From positions 372,001-436,000 of the forward strand of contig NZ_JAPNLE010000001.1 of the NCBI RefSeq assembly GCF_026627925.1: 64,000 nucleotides of DNA, written 5' to 3'. The notes under the pieces are model-generated. The model ran no database searches. It was not told the DNA's origin and was given only the letters and a program-made list of their open reading frames with translations. The position numbers were made by a program, and so were the translations under genes. Each line of letters begins with the position of its first letter. Position 1 is the first letter of the stretch. Below are positions 17,713-28,061 of this stretch, one piece after another. Origin of the DNA: Cupriavidus sp. D39. Lineage in GTDB: Bacteria > Pseudomonadota > Gammaproteobacteria > Burkholderiales > Burkholderiaceae.

Positions 17713-19485
17713 ATGGATGAGCCCCGGAGCAAAATGGCAGGAGGGCGCGTTCCAGCGCGGGGAATTTCGCTCACCTCGGCACTGATTGCCAACATCGCCT
17801 TGCTCACCGCCGTCATCGCTATTCTCTGCGCTAGCCTCATAGCGCTATGGGGAGCGCAGGATATCCACAGCCGGGAGAGTGAGCGTCTTGTCGACACGGC
17901 CCGGATAATAGCCAGGCAGATATCGCTCGATCTCGACGAACGGTACCGCGATACCCGCACCGTTCGCGACCTGTTCGAGCGCGAGCTGGCGGACGCAACC
18001 ATCCAGCAGAAGCGTGAAGTTCTGGAGCGAATGCGCGCCGCCCACGCGTACTTCTCCTGGCTGGGCGTGGCCTCGGCAAATGGCCAGATCGAACTCGGCA
18101 CTGAAACGCTGCTGGAAGGCGGTAGCGTTGCGCAGCGCGACTGGTTCGAGGGCGCGCTCAACAGCCCGGCATTTTTCGGCAACCTTCATCCGGCCAAGCT
18201 ACTCGAGCAGCATATTCGCAATCCGGACGGCGCGCCGCTGCGCCTGCTCGACATCGCGCTGCCTCTGCGTAATGCGGACGGCCAGGCGACGGGTGTTCTT
18301 GCCGGCCATCTGAACTGGCGGATGATCGAGGACGCGGTACGTGACGGCATCGAAACGTCGCCAGACGCTTCCCCGCTTGCAGCTGCCGTGGTGAGTGCCG
18401 ACGGGGTGATTCTCTACGACACGCAAGGCGCTACCGGCGAAGCCCGTGCATTGCTCAAGCAGCTCGCGCTCGGGCAGATGATCGAGGCCACCTGGCCGTC
18501 GGAGCGGCAGACGTCACTGCTGGTTGCGGCACCCCTGCCGCTGGGGCACGTCTTTACCGGCCTCGACTGGCGCATTGTTCTGCGCGAGTCCGCACCGGCC
18601 GTCAGGGCGAGCATAACGCGCATGACGTGGCGGATCGTCGGCGTCTGCGCGTTAGTGGGCCTGGTGTTCTCGCTGCTGGGCCTGCTTACGGTACGCACCA
18701 TTACGCGCCCGCTCCAGGCGCTGGTTGGCCAGATATCGAGATTCGGCGAAACAGAGGTGTTACCGGAAACAAGCGTCAGCGATCGCATTCTGGAGGTGCG
18801 CGATCTTCAGACTTCCTTTCTGGGAATGGCAGCCAGGGTTCGCGAGCAGAAGGCGCTGCTGCGCGAAACGCAGATCGAGATCGTCAGAACCCTCGGCCGC
18901 GCGGCCGAGTACCGCGACGATGAGACCGGCCAGCATGTATCCCGCATGAGCCTGTGCTGCGCCCACCTGGGCAGGCTTGCCGGCATGGATGACAAGGACG
19001 TGGACATGCTGCGGGTGGCCAGCCAAATGCACGATATCGGCAAAATCGGCATTCCGGATCATGTGTTGCTCAAGCCGGGCAGGTTCGACAGCGAAGAACG
19101 CGCCATCATGGAGCGTCATCCTGAGATCGGTGCCCGCATTCTCTCCGGCATGGATACGCCGTTCACCGTCCTTGCCCGTACGATTGCCCTGACCCATCAC
19201 GAGAAATGGGATGGCAGCGGCTATCCGAATCGCCTGGCCGGCAGAGATATTCCGCTGGAAGGCCGCATCGTCGCCATTTGTGACGTTTTCGACGCACTGC
19301 TCTCGGATCGGCCATACAAGCAAGGGTGGCCGCTGGACAAGGTGGTGGCCTCTATGCGCGAGCAGTCGGGTCACCACTTCGATCCGAGGTTGCTGGCGCT
19401 ACTATTGAGCCATCTCGATGAGTTCGTCCGGATTCGCGAAAAATTCCGCGATGAGTTTCGCGACCCCCAGTTTCGCGAAGCTTAG
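17713..19485 (+). CDS. HD-GYP phosphodiesterase with periplasmic sensor and HAMP
   Basis: The 590-residue protein has a membrane helix (about 20-45), a periplasmic Cache-like sensor with SWLGVASANGQIELGTE, and a second helix (VGVCALVGLVFSLLGLLTV region, about 300-322). A HAMP-like linker (TRPLQALVGQISRFGE) and a complete HD-GYP domain (about 390-575) follow: ETGQHVSRMS, MHDIGKIGIPDHVLLKPG, THHEKWDGSGYP, DVFDALLSDRPYK and HHFDPRL. The family hydrolyses cyclic di-GMP, lowering its level and favouring motility over biofilm. About 300 bases separate it from the kinase upstream, enough for its own promoter. Confidence 0.92.
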   Translation: MDEPRSKMAGGRVPARGISLTSALIANIALLTAVIAILCASLIALWGAQDIHSRESERLVDTARIIARQISLDLDERYRDTRTVRDLFERELADATIQQKREVLERMRAAHAYFSWLGVASANGQIELGTETLLEGGSVAQRDWFEGALNSPAFFGNLHPAKLLEQHIRNPDGAPLRLLDIALPLRNADGQATGVLAGHLNWRMIEDAVRDGIETSPDASPLAAAVVSADGVILYDTQGATGEARALLKQLALGQMIEATWPSERQTSLLVAAPLPLGHVFTGLDWRIVLRESAPAVRASITRMTWRIVGVCALVGLVFSLLGLLTVRTITRPLQALVGQISRFGETEVLPETSVSDRILEVRDLQTSFLGMAARVREQKALLRETQIEIVRTLGRAAEYRDDETGQHVSRMSLCCAHLGRLAGMDDKDVDMLRVASQMHDIGKIGIPDHVLLKPGRFDSEERAIMERHPEIGARILSGMDTPFTVLARTIALTHHEKWDGSGYPNRLAGRDIPLEGRIVAICDVFDALLSDRPYKQGWPLDKVVASMREQSGHHFDPRLLALLLSHLDEFVRIREKFRDEFRDPQFREA

Positions 19486-19584
19486 CTATGTGTAAGGCGT
19501 CGACCGACGAGCCGTGAATGGCATCAGTGGGGCGAAAGTACCCCGTCGGGACCCACTAGCGGATTATTGTCAGCCTGGCACCAC

Positions 19585-19980
19585 ATGTCTCCCAAATTTT
19601 TCGAGTACCGCGACTTCGAAGTGACGGCCTTTGCGGAGCGAAGCTTTACAGTCCCTTGGGTCGCTACGTATTACGCGTTTCCCTGCGCTGAGAGTTCAGC
19701 GGAGAGCGCGGAGGAGGTCCTGTCCTTCAAGTTTCTCTATGATGGCCAGAAACCCAGGCTGGTCTGGAACGCAGAGGAGACAATAGCGGAAGCGGCGGCT
19801 TTGGCAAGGGGGAGCCATCGACACAAAGCTGTTGATGGCTTAGCTGTGCGACCAGACCCTCCTTCATTCTTTAGCTCCAAAGCTTCCCATCCGCCGCCCC
19901 GATATGACGCAAATCGAGAAATTTTTCAGCCAGGAAGTCGCCGACGCCATTGGCATTGGCGCAGCTCTCCAGGCCGCTGA
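19585..19980 (+). CDS. Hypothetical protein, probably run-on at the end
   Basis: The first about 80 residues (MSPKFFEYRDFEVTAFAERS, PWVATYYAFPC, LSFKFLYDGQKPRLVWNAEE) look like a genuine small domain. After TIAEAAALARGSH the composition changes to Arg/His/Pro-rich and overlaps the next gene, so a frameshift or lost stop near 19820 is likely. No family is recognised. Confidence 0.5.
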   Translation: MSPKFFEYRDFEVTAFAERSFTVPWVATYYAFPCAESSAESAEEVLSFKFLYDGQKPRLVWNAEETIAEAAALARGSHRHKAVDGLAVRPDPPSFFSSKASHPPPRYDANREIFQPGSRRRHWHWRSSPGR

Positions 19981-20137
19981 TTTGGCCCAAAAGATGCACG
20001 AGACAATGGACCGGGCCAACGCAAGACTCATCGCTGCAGGCCGGCCCACTCTTCAAGAGCAATGGGTCAAAGTTGAACAGAGGATCGCATCCAGCAAAGT
20101 GGACCGCGAGAGACGGCTGCACGGGCCACCATGTTAG
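19904..20137 (+). CDS. Possible small helical protein
   Basis: A 77-residue frame starting MTQIEKFFSQEVADAIGIGA with a long amphipathic helical region (ADLAQKMHETMDRANARLIA). It overlaps the tail of the previous frame. It may be a real small protein or a fragment; the ending (RRLHGPPC) looks unnatural. Confidence 0.35.
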   Translation: MTQIEKFFSQEVADAIGIGAALQAADLAQKMHETMDRANARLIAAGRPTLQEQWVKVEQRIASSKVDRERRLHGPPC

Positions 20138-20290
20138 GATTCCCGGAGCGCTGTGAGGGCGCAATGGAAGAACAACGGAACAGTGCATACCGTGGCTTTG
20201 AAATGTCCCCGACCGTTGGCGGGGAGCCAACTGCGGGTTTTCACGTCGTTGCCTAGCGGGACCGGCCGTTTGGCGCCGTCTGGGTCAGTG

Positions 20291-21794
20291 CTAGACGGAA
20301 ACTCCCATCCGCTCGCGCGCTGCTACACCACTGAGCCTGCAGCCCGCCTGCGACATCCCTTTCGGCAGGCCCGCCTGGATGCAAATGTGCTTCAATTCGG
20401 TGAAGTCCGCGAGGGCGTCATAACCGTGGAGCCGTCCAAGGCCGCTCTGCCGATAGCCGCCCGTCTCCGCTTCGGCGAACAGGCGGTTGTGGTCGTTGAC
20501 CCAGACCGTGCCGTTGCGCAGCGCCCGCGCGAGGCGCATGGCGCGCTCGCCGTGCTGCGTCCAGACGCTGGCGGACAGGCCGAAGACGGTGTTGTTGGCC
20601 TTGGCCAGCGCCTCGCCTTCGGTCGCGAAGGTCTCGAATGTGACGAACGGCCCGAAGATCTCCTCCTGGCAGAAGAAGGCACTGGGGTCGCTGTGTTCCA
20701 CCAGTGTGGGGCTGAGGAAGGCGCCGCGCGCGAGCGCGCCGCCCGGCATCGTGCCGCGCAGCAGGACCGTGTCCGCCTCGTCGCAGGCGCGCTCGACTTG
20801 CGCGCTCACCATCGCGCGCGTCGGGTGGTCGATCAGCGGGCCGATTTGCGTGTTGGGCTCGATGCCGGGCCCGAGGCGCAGCGCGGCAAGGGCCTCGGTC
20901 AGGTGCCGGCGCATCTGTGGCGCGATGGCTTCGTGCACCAGTACCCGCCGCGCGGCGGTGCATTGCTGGCCCGAGATGACGGTGGCAGCAAGCGCGAGCC
21001 GTTTCGCGACCGCTTGCGCGTCGACGTCGTCGAACACCAGGCAGCACGATTTCCCGCCGAGTTCCAGCGAGAGTTTTTTCACGCTGTCCGCAGCGGCGAT
21101 CATGATCTTCTTGCCGGTTGCGGTCGATCCTGTGAAGCTCACTACGTCGCACGTCGTGCGAACGCACTAGGTGGTCCGCTGCCGCATAGCCCGTTTCGCA
21201 GACCAGATTGACGGCGCCGGCCGGCAGGGCCGTGCGCTCGAACAAGCGCAGCATGGCGGCTGTGAACAGCGTGGTTTGCGCTGCCGACTTGACCACTGCC
21301 GTGCAGCGCGCGGCAAGCGCTGGCGCGAGGGAGCGCACGAGCAGCACCGCCGGCGCGTTCCAGGGGACGATGATGGCGGCGACGCCGGCCGGCTCGCGCA
21401 GGATGGTCGATATCGTGCCTGGCTCGGGCTCCAGCACGTGACCCGGGATGTGCCGCGCCAGCCCGGCGTAATAGCGGACCTCTGAAATAGCGGCGCCGAC
21501 CTCGCCCCGGGCTTGTGCGACCGGCTTGCCGTTTTCCGCGGTGAGCAGACTGGCCAGGCGCTCTCGCTCTGCCTCGAGCGCACCAGCCCAGGCTAGCAGC
21601 ACGTCCTGGCGCAGGCGGGCATCCTGGCCCCAGGTGGTGCGCTCGAAGACATGGCGCGCGGCGGCGATGGCGGCTTCGGCTTGCCAGGTGCCGCCGTCCG
21701 CGAACTGCCCGATCAGGGTCCCGTCGGCGGGGTTGACGCTATCGGCGGAAGGCTCGCCGGTCCATGCGCCGGCAATCCAGTGTTGCGCGTTCAT
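20291..21794 (-). pseudogene. NAD(P)-dependent aldehyde dehydrogenase, one frameshift
   Basis: The first 217 codons encode the aldehyde dehydrogenase amino half (NPADGTLIGQFADGG, IIVPWNAPAVLLVRSLAPAL, LPAGAVNLVCETG). An extra C at about 21150 shifts the frame; removing it gives SHDVDVVSFTGST and joins the second half, which has the catalytic Glu (LSLELGGKSC), catalytic Cys (SGQQCTAARRV) and QEEIFGPFVTFETF. Its ATG overlaps the stop of the LysR gene by four bases (ATGA), so both are in one transcript, divergent from the ubiD operon. It would oxidise an aldehyde intermediate of that pathway. The indel may be a sequencing error. Confidence 0.88.
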
Positions 21795-22735
21795 TCCATC
21801 TTCTCCTTGTTCAAGTCTTGGCTGCCGGCGGGCGTTGCCGCGTCCGACGTACGCTGGATCTCGCTGGCAATGATGCTGACCAGCGCCTCGGCCGCTGTGC
21901 TCAAGGGGCGGCGGGGGTGGCTGATGCGCACGATGTGCCGGATCAGCCGTGGCGCCAGGATGGCGTGCACGCGCAACGTGCCCCGGTCCACCGCGCGCTG
22001 CACCGCGATGCGCGGCAGGATCGTGGCCATGTTGGTTGACGCAACAAGCTTGACGATGGTGCCGAGCGCGTCGATCTCGTACTTGGGCGTGAGCATCATG
22101 TCCAACTGGTGCGCCGCGCTGTCGAGCACGCCGCGCAGGCCGTGGCGGTTGGTGGGCAGCACCAGTTCCACCGCGGGGAGGCTGGCTAGCTGGACCGAGC
22201 CGGGCAGGTCCGGGCCGTGGGCCGCGCTCGTTGCCAGCACCATTTCTTCGTCGAGCAGCGGCCGGGAGTCGAGTGACAACTGGGCGCGCGGCTTGTTGAT
22301 GATGGCCACGTCCAGCTGGCCACCCGCTACCCAGTCGATCAGCGTGGTGCTGTAGCCGTCGGCCACGGTCACCTCGACCTGGGGATAGCGCATACGAAAG
22401 CTGGTCAGTGCTTCGGCGAGCGCGCCCTCGGCGATGGAGGCGATCAGGCCGATCGTGATGTTGCCGGAGACGACCTCGTCCCGTTGCACCAGTTGTTCGC
22501 GCGCATGCGTGATGTCGCGCATGATGGGCAGGAACAGCCGATACATCTGGCGGCCCGCGGCGGTCGGCGACATGCCATGCGCGCCGCGCTCGAACAGTTT
22601 TAGATTCAGCTCTTCTTCCAGCCTGGCGATCTGCATGCTCAGCGCGGGCTGCACGATATGCAGCCGCTTGGCGGCCCGAGTGACCGATCCGTCCTCGAAC
22701 AGCGCGATAAAGTACTGGATCTGCTTTAAATCCAT
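21791..22735 (-). CDS. LysR-family regulator of cluster A
   Basis: The 314-residue protein begins MDLKQIQYFIALFEDGSVTR with the LysR winged-helix (residues 1-60) and has a typical LysR substrate-binding domain (about 90-300). The start at 22735 is chosen because the paralogous regulator at 28784-29689 starts at the same residue. The two proteins are nearly identical over the DNA-binding helices (RAAKRL, IVQPALSMQIA). It is divergent from ubiD with about 350 bp between, where likely operators lie, and is translationally coupled to the aldehyde dehydrogenase behind it. Confidence 0.92.
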   Translation of the reverse strand: MDLKQIQYFIALFEDGSVTRAAKRLHIVQPALSMQIARLEEELNLKLFERGAHGMSPTAAGRQMYRLFLPIMRDITHAREQLVQRDEVVSGNITIGLIASIAEGALAEALTSFRMRYPQVEVTVADGYSTTLIDWVAGGQLDVAIINKPRAQLSLDSRPLLDEEMVLATSAAHGPDLPGSVQLASLPAVELVLPTNRHGLRGVLDSAAHQLDMMLTPKYEIDALGTIVKLVASTNMATILPRIAVQRAVDRGTLRVHAILAPRLIRHIVRISHPRRPLSTAAEALVSIIASEIQRTSDAATPAGSQDLNKEKME

Positions 22736-22759
22736 GTGCCCGAGTCGCCTCATTGTGTA

Positions 22760-22774
22760 ATCATTAAAAATGAT
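22760..22774. promoter_or_regulatory. Inverted repeat next to the LysR gene, possible autoregulatory site
   Basis: ATCATT and AATGAT form perfect 6-bp arms around AAA in an AT-rich context about 25 bases before the LysR start codon. The position suits LysR autoregulation. Binding is inferred. Confidence 0.4.
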
Positions 22775-22940
22775 ATTTGGAAATCAATACATATAAATCA
22801 GTGATCTCCAAGGCGGCGGATGCCAGCGCCGGCAATCGGCCTGAGGTGCAAAATCCACCGGGCGCAGCCTCTAAAGCGAAGATCGCTTCAGGTCTCTATT
22901 AGCGTTCAGCGCCTGTCGCCTGTCATCGGGTCAAACACGT

Positions 22941-22959
22941 ATATCAGCAACTATGATAT
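22941..22959. promoter_or_regulatory. Candidate LysR-box (ATATCA-N7-TGATAT)
   Basis: Perfect 6-bp arms separated by seven bases give the dyad typical of LysR-type recognition sites. It lies about 130 bases upstream of the ubiD start in the divergent promoter region. Confidence 0.5.
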
Positions 22960-22970
22960 TTCGGATCAAT

Positions 22971-23008
22971 AAACAGTATTAGACCTGATGCATCTTCCTG
23001 ACTAGGCT
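22971..23008 (+). promoter_or_regulatory. 38-bp element shared with the second LysR cluster
   Basis: The element begins AAACAGTATTAGACCTGATG and ends ACTAGGCT. It matches 27 of 38 positions of the element at 29883-29920, without gaps, and lies 79 bases before ubiD. The first half contains a near-dyad ATTAG-AC-CTGAT. It may be a promoter with a LysR activation site. Confidence 0.55.
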
Positions 23009-23086
23009 TGCCTCACATTGAGTGCGGCCGGGCCAGTCTGGACCAGTCTGGCCTGGGCCGCACACCGACGACCCAGGAGTCACGCT

Positions 23087-24580
23087 ATGCCCAGGCAACC
23101 CGCCGAAACGACGAACAGCGCGCCGCAAGCCGCACCATTGCCCGAAGGGGCGCTGACCCTGCGCAGCTGGCTGCGCCACCTCGGCAACACGGACCGGCTG
23201 GCTGCAATCGACGAGCCGGTGGCACTAGAGCACACCCTCGCAGCCGTCGCCAAGCGGCTCGATGGCGAGCGCGCGGCGTTCTTCCGCCGGCCTGGCGGCC
23301 ATGCCGTTCCGGTCGTGAGCGGGTTCATGTCGCGCCGCGCGTGGATCGCCGAGGCGATGGGCGTGCCCGAGGCCGGCTTGCTCGAGCGCTTGCGCAGCGC
23401 CGCCGCGCAGCCTTTGCCGGTGAGCGAGGTGGCCCAGGGCGAGGCCGCATGCCAGCAGGTCATCCACCTGGACAAGGTGAACCTGCACAAACTGTTGCCC
23501 ATCCCAACCCACAGCGAGCACGACAACGGTCCCTATATCACGGCCGGTCTGGCCATCGCGCGGAACCCGCGCACGGGCGTGCAGAACGTCTCGATCCACC
23601 GCATCCAGGTGCATGCACCGGACCGCATGGCCATCCTGATGCTGCCACGCCATCTCGATGCGTTCTACCGCGCGGCCGAAGAATGCGGCGAGGCGCTATC
23701 CATCGCCATCGTCATCGGCGTCGATCCTCTCACCATGCTGGCTTCGCAGGCCATCACGCCGATCGACCATGACGAGCTGGAGATCGCCGGGGCCTTGCAC
23801 GGCGCGCCGCTTGCCGTGGTCAAGTGCCGTACCAGCGATGTGCGTGTGCCGGCCAATGCCGAGATCGTGATCGAGGGCCGGCTTCTGCCCGGCGAGCGCG
23901 AGATGGAAGGGCCCTTCGGCGAGTTTCCCAAGTACTACAGCAGCGCCGAGCCGCGCGAAGTCATCCAGGTCGACGCCGTCACGCACCGTCATCGCCCGAT
24001 CTATCACACCATCGTGCCTGCGGAGATGGAGCACCTGCTGCTCGGGGCGATTCCGCGCGAGGCGACCTTGCTGGCGCATCTGCAGCGCAGCCATCCCGGG
24101 GTGCAGGATGTGCATCTGTCGGTGGGCGGCGTATGCCGGTACCACTTGTATGTAAAGCTCGACAAGAAGCGCGAGGGCGAAGCGAAGAACGTCATTCTCT
24201 CGGCGTTTGGCGCGCACTACGACATCAAGCAGGTGGTCGTGGTGGATACCGATGTCGACGTCCACGACCCGGCCGAGGTGGAATGGGCCGTCGCGACGCG
24301 CTTCCAGGCAGACCAGGACCTGGTGGTGATCGCCGGGGCGCAGGGCTCGGTGCTCGACCCCTCCACGACCGTCGCGGCCAGCCTCGCCGGCATCGACAAT
24401 CCCGAGCCGCACCTGCAAGGCATCTGCGCCAAGATGGGGCTGGACGCGACCCGCCCGGTCAAGTACGCGGCGCATGTGTTCACGCGCGTGCGGATTCCCG
24501 GCGAGTCAACCATCGATTTACAGGCGCTGGTGTCGGTCGACCCATCGCACTGGGAAGCGTATCTCGGCGATGGAGCTTGA
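23087..24580 (+). CDS. ubiD: UbiD-family prenylated-FMN decarboxylase
   Basis: The 497-residue protein has UbiD-family hallmarks: HDNGPYITAGLAIARNPRTG, VSIHRIQVHAPDRM (prFMN and metal region), EREMEGPFGEFPKYYS (acidic active-site residues) and RIPGESTIDLQALVSV near the end. UbiD enzymes reversibly remove or add CO2 on aromatic or conjugated acids using prenylated FMN made by UbiX, which is the next gene. ATG 23087 has AGGAG seven bases upstream; the frame is open 23 codons further, but those residues are atypical. Substrate is unknown: catabolic relatives act on hydroxybenzoates, gallate and similar acids, and the presence of a dedicated LysR and receptor argues for catabolism rather than ubiquinone synthesis. 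Confidence 0.92.
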   Translation: MPRQPAETTNSAPQAAPLPEGALTLRSWLRHLGNTDRLAAIDEPVALEHTLAAVAKRLDGERAAFFRRPGGHAVPVVSGFMSRRAWIAEAMGVPEAGLLERLRSAAAQPLPVSEVAQGEAACQQVIHLDKVNLHKLLPIPTHSEHDNGPYITAGLAIARNPRTGVQNVSIHRIQVHAPDRMAILMLPRHLDAFYRAAEECGEALSIAIVIGVDPLTMLASQAITPIDHDELEIAGALHGAPLAVVKCRTSDVRVPANAEIVIEGRLLPGEREMEGPFGEFPKYYSSAEPREVIQVDAVTHRHRPIYHTIVPAEMEHLLLGAIPREATLLAHLQRSHPGVQDVHLSVGGVCRYHLYVKLDKKREGEAKNVILSAFGAHYDIKQVVVVDTDVDVHDPAEVEWAVATRFQADQDLVVIAGAQGSVLDPSTTVAASLAGIDNPEPHLQGICAKMGLDATRPVKYAAHVFTRVRIPGESTIDLQALVSVDPSHWEAYLGDGA

Positions 24581-24584
24581 TGCC

Positions 24585-25178
24585 ATGGCCAGCCAGAGAC
24601 GCATCATTGTCGGCATATCCGGCGCCAGCGGCGCGGCCATCGGCGTCAATCTCCTCAAGGCGATGCACAGCCTGGACGGCGTCGAGTCGCACCTCATCGT
24701 GTCGGCTTCCGGCATGCTCACCGCGACCCAGGAACTCGGCATCAAGCGCAGCGAACTCGAGGCGCTTGCCGACGTAGTGCATAACGTGCGCGATATCGGC
24801 GCGGCGGTAGCCAGCGGCTCTTTCGTGACCGAGGGCATGGTGGTCGCGCCGTGCTCGATGAAGACACTAGCGTCGGTGGCCAACGGGTTTTCCGACAACC
24901 TGCTGACCCGCGCCGCGGACGTGGTGCTCAAGGAGCGGCGGCGCCTGGTGCTGGTGGCGCGCGAAACCCCGCTGAACCTCGCGCACCTGCGCAACATGCT
25001 GCACGCCACCGAGATGGGCGCGATCGTGATGCCGCCCGTGCCCGCCTTCTACGCGCATCCGACCAGCATCGTGGACGTGGTCAATCACACCGTGGGCCGC
25101 ATCCTGGACCTGTTCCAGATCGAGCACGACACGCTGGCCAGCCGCTGGTCGGGCCTCGCTCACGACTTTGCCGGCTGA
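24585..25178 (+). CDS. ubiX: UbiX-family flavin prenyltransferase
   Basis: The product of about 197 residues has the flavoprotein motif IIVGISGASGAAIGVNLLKA, then GMVVAPCSMKTLASVANGFS (PCSMKT is characteristic of UbiX), ETPLNLAHLRNML and PPVPAFYAHPTS. UbiX attaches dimethylallyl phosphate to FMN to form prFMN. It starts four bases after the ubiD stop, with GGAG within the ubiD end as ribosome binding site; an in-frame ATG at 24570 overlapping ubiD is an alternative. The tight coupling implies cofactor supply to this UbiD. Confidence 0.92.
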   Translation: MASQRRIIVGISGASGAAIGVNLLKAMHSLDGVESHLIVSASGMLTATQELGIKRSELEALADVVHNVRDIGAAVASGSFVTEGMVVAPCSMKTLASVANGFSDNLLTRAADVVLKERRRLVLVARETPLNLAHLRNMLHATEMGAIVMPPVPAFYAHPTSIVDVVNHTVGRILDLFQIEHDTLASRWSGLAHDFAG

Positions 25179-25247
25179 CGGCCAGCGCTGCGGACCGGGG
25201 CGCTGATCCCGGCCGAACTTTGAATACTGAACATGCAGGAGACAGAC

Positions 25248-26210
25248 ATGAAAACTTGGCTCGCCCATGCCGGGCTCGCTTTGCTGTTGCTGACGGGGCT
25301 TGCCCATGCGCAAGGCTATCCCACCAAGCCGATCCGCATCGTGGTGCCCTACCCGCCCGGCGGCTTCAACGACACGCTGGCCCGCATCGTCGGCAGCAGG
25401 CTCACCGCAGCCTGGGGCCAGCCCGTGGTGGTGGACAACAAGCCCGGCGCGGGCACCATCATCGGCACCTCGTTCGTGGCCAAGGCCGCGCCCGATGGCT
25501 ACACGCTGCTGGTGGTGCAGTTCCCCTTCGGTGCCAATCCCTGGCTCTATAAGTCGCTGCCGTACGACACCCTCAAGGACTTCACGCCCGTCATCCTGGC
25601 AGGCCAGTCGCCGATGACCCTTGTGGTGACCAACGGATCGCCGATCCGCTCCGTGGACGATCTTGTCAAATCCGCTAAGGGCACGCCCGGCAAGATCAAC
25701 TACGGCTCGTCGGGAAGCGGCTCGTCCAACCACCTTGCCATGGCGCTGTTCGAGCGCAGTGCCGGCGTCACGCTCGCCCAGGTTCCCTACAAGGGCAGCA
25801 CGCCCATGCTGACCGATCTGGCCGGCGGGCAGGTCGAAGTGGCCTTCGACGCGTTGCCCCATGTGCTGCCTTTCGTGAAGTCCGGCAAGGTGCGCGCGCT
25901 TGCCGTCGCCGACCGGAGCCGCTTTGCGTCGCTTTCCACGGTGCCCACCATGGCCGAGAGCGGCCTGCCCGGCTACGACGCGTCATCCTGGCACGGCATT
26001 GTCGCGCCGGCCGGCACGCCCCCGGAGATCGTGCGAAAGCTGAACGCGCAGATCAACGACGCGCTGCGCACGGCGGATGTGCGCAATATCTTCCACGAGC
26101 AGGGCGTGCGCCCCGACGGCGGCAGCCCCGCCGACTTCTCTGCGTTTATCGGCAAGGAACTGGCGAAGTGGAAGCAGGTGGTGCATGACGCGGCCATCCC
26201 CTTGCAATGA
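25248..26210 (+). CDS. Bug-family periplasmic substrate-binding receptor
   Basis: The 320-residue protein has a signal peptide ([21 protein letters not shown]) then the Bug signature [40 protein letters not shown] and [14 protein letters not shown]. Bug proteins are the soluble receptors of tripartite tricarboxylate transporters and commonly bind carboxylic acids; many are orphan, as here, since no TctA/TctB membrane genes are seen. CAGGAG lies eight bases before the ATG. Its place in the operon suggests it binds the carboxylic acid degraded by the cluster. Confidence 0.92.
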   Translation: MKTWLAHAGLALLLLTGLAHAQGYPTKPIRIVVPYPPGGFNDTLARIVGSRLTAAWGQPVVVDNKPGAGTIIGTSFVAKAAPDGYTLLVVQFPFGANPWLYKSLPYDTLKDFTPVILAGQSPMTLVVTNGSPIRSVDDLVKSAKGTPGKINYGSSGSGSSNHLAMALFERSAGVTLAQVPYKGSTPMLTDLAGGQVEVAFDALPHVLPFVKSGKVRALAVADRSRFASLSTVPTMAESGLPGYDASSWHGIVAPAGTPPEIVRKLNAQINDALRTADVRNIFHEQGVRPDGGSPADFSAFIGKELAKWKQVVHDAAIPLQ

Positions 26211-26244
26211 CGGAGCAACGACGCACATGACAAGGGGAGACCGC

Positions 26245-27983
26245 ATGGATACGCCCAGGGAGCGTTTCGACTACGTGATTGTTGGCGGCGGGTCCGCCGG
26301 TTGCGTATTGGCCAATCGCCTGTCGCAGGACCCGGCCATCCGCGTCGCGCTGATCGAGGGGGCGTCGATACACCGCCGGACGCTGTGCCGGTGGAGATCC
26401 TCGACAGCTATCCGATGCCCTTGTTCTTCGGTGACCGGTATATCTGGCCATCGCTGCAAGCCCGCGCCGTGGCAGGGGGCAGGTCCAAGGTCTACGAGCA
26501 AGGGCGCGTCATGGGCGGCGGCTCCAGCATCAACGTGCAGGCCGCAAACCGCGGGCTGCCGCGCGACTACGACGAGTGGGCCGCGTCGGGCGCGCCCGGC
26601 TGGTCGTGGCAGGATGTGCTGCCGTATTTTCGCAACCTTGAGCGCGATGTGGACTACGGCAACAGCCCGCTGCACGGCAGCCACGGACCGGTGCCGATCC
26701 GCCGCATCCTGCCGCAGGCTTGGCCGCCGTTCTGCACGGAGTTTGCGCACGCGATGGGCCGCAGCGGCTTGTCCGCGCTGGCCGACCAGAACGCGGAGTT
26801 CGGCGATGGCTGGTTTCCCGCCACCTTCTCGAACCTGGATGACAAGCGGGTTTCGACCGCCATCGCCTATCTCGACGCGGATACGCGCCGGCGGGCCAAT
26901 CTGCGGATCTATGCCGAGACAACGGTGCGCAAGCTCGTCGTATCCGGCCGGGAAGCGCGTGGGGTGATCGCCATCCGGGCCGATGGGTCGCGGCTGGCGC
27001 TGGACGCCGGGGAGGTCATCGTGTCCGCGGGCGCCTTGCAGTCGCCCGCTATCCTGATGCGCGCGGGGATCGGCGACGCCGGCGCGCTGCAGGCCCTCGG
27101 CATCGAGGTCCTGGCCGACCGGCCCGGCGTTGGCCGCAATCTCCAGGATCATCCGGCGCTGACGTTCTGCCAGTTCCTCGCGCCCCAGTACCGCATGCCG
27201 CTCTCGCGCCGGCGCGCCAGCATGACGGCGGCGCGCTTCTCATCGGGGGTGCCAGGTGGCGAGGCGTCGGACATGTACCTGTCCAGTTCCACACGGGCGG
27301 GTTGGCATGCACTCGGTAATCGGCTCGGCCTCTTCTTCCTGTGGTGCAACCGGCCATTCTCGCGCGGGCAGGTGAGCCTTGCGGGAGCCCAGCCGGATGT
27401 GCCGCCCATGGTGGAACTCAACCTGCTCGACGACGAGCGGGATCTGCGGCGCATGGTGACCGGCGTACGCAAGCTGGTGCAGATCGTGGGTGCGTCGGCC
27501 TTGCATCAGCATCCGGGTGATTTCTTCCCCGCTACGTTTTCGCCGCGCGTCAAGGCGCTGAGCCGCGTGAGCCGCGGCAATGCGTTGCTCACAGAGTTGC
27601 TGGGGGCACTGCTTGATGTCTCGGGGCCGCTGCGCAGAAGCCTGATCGCGCGCTTTTTCACGGGCGGGGCAAACCTGGCCAGCCTGCTGGCGGATGAGTC
27701 CGCGCTGGAGGGCTTTGTGCGCCAGAGCGTCTTCGGGGTCTGGCATGCCAGCGGCACTTGCCGGATGGGCGAGCATGCGGACCGGAGGGCGGTGACGAAT
27801 GCGGCGGGCCGCGTTCACGATGTTGGCAGGCTGCGCGTCGTTGACGCTTCGCTGATGCCGCGGCTGCCGACGGCCAATACCAACATCCCCACCATCATGC
27901 TCGCGGAAAAGATTGCCGACACCATGCAAGCCGAGCGCCGCGCCGTCCGGCTGGCATCGAGCGAAGTTGCCCATCCGAGTTGA
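26245..27983 (+). pseudogene. GMC-family FAD oxidoreductase, one frameshift
   Basis: The start encodes the FAD-binding fold ([20 protein letters not shown]). One base is missing in the G run 26358-26362; restoring it gives ALIEAGG-like sequence and joins the second frame ([69 protein letters not shown]). The end has the GMC active-site pattern VWHASGTCRMGEH and TANTNIPTIMLAEKIAD. Corrected length is about 579 residues, normal for choline-dehydrogenase-like enzymes that oxidise alcohols to aldehydes. It would feed the aldehyde dehydrogenase at the left of the cluster. The indel may be a sequencing error. Confidence 0.9.
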
Positions 27984-28061
27984 AAACCGAAGCTCAAATC
28001 CACGCTGAAGAACGAAGCTGCACGATGGCGCGCCACCGGCGGCTGGAACGAGGAGATAACG

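Noticed and set aside
20305..20345. tRNA-like segment (CTGCTACACCACTGAGCCT)
   Set aside because: No acceptor stem, anticodon arm or T arm could be matched; the bases are coding sequence of the aldehyde dehydrogenase end.
20153..21211. Plus-strand open frame of 352 codons
   Set aside because: It is the antisense of the aldehyde dehydrogenase; codon pattern and protein similarity favour the minus strand.
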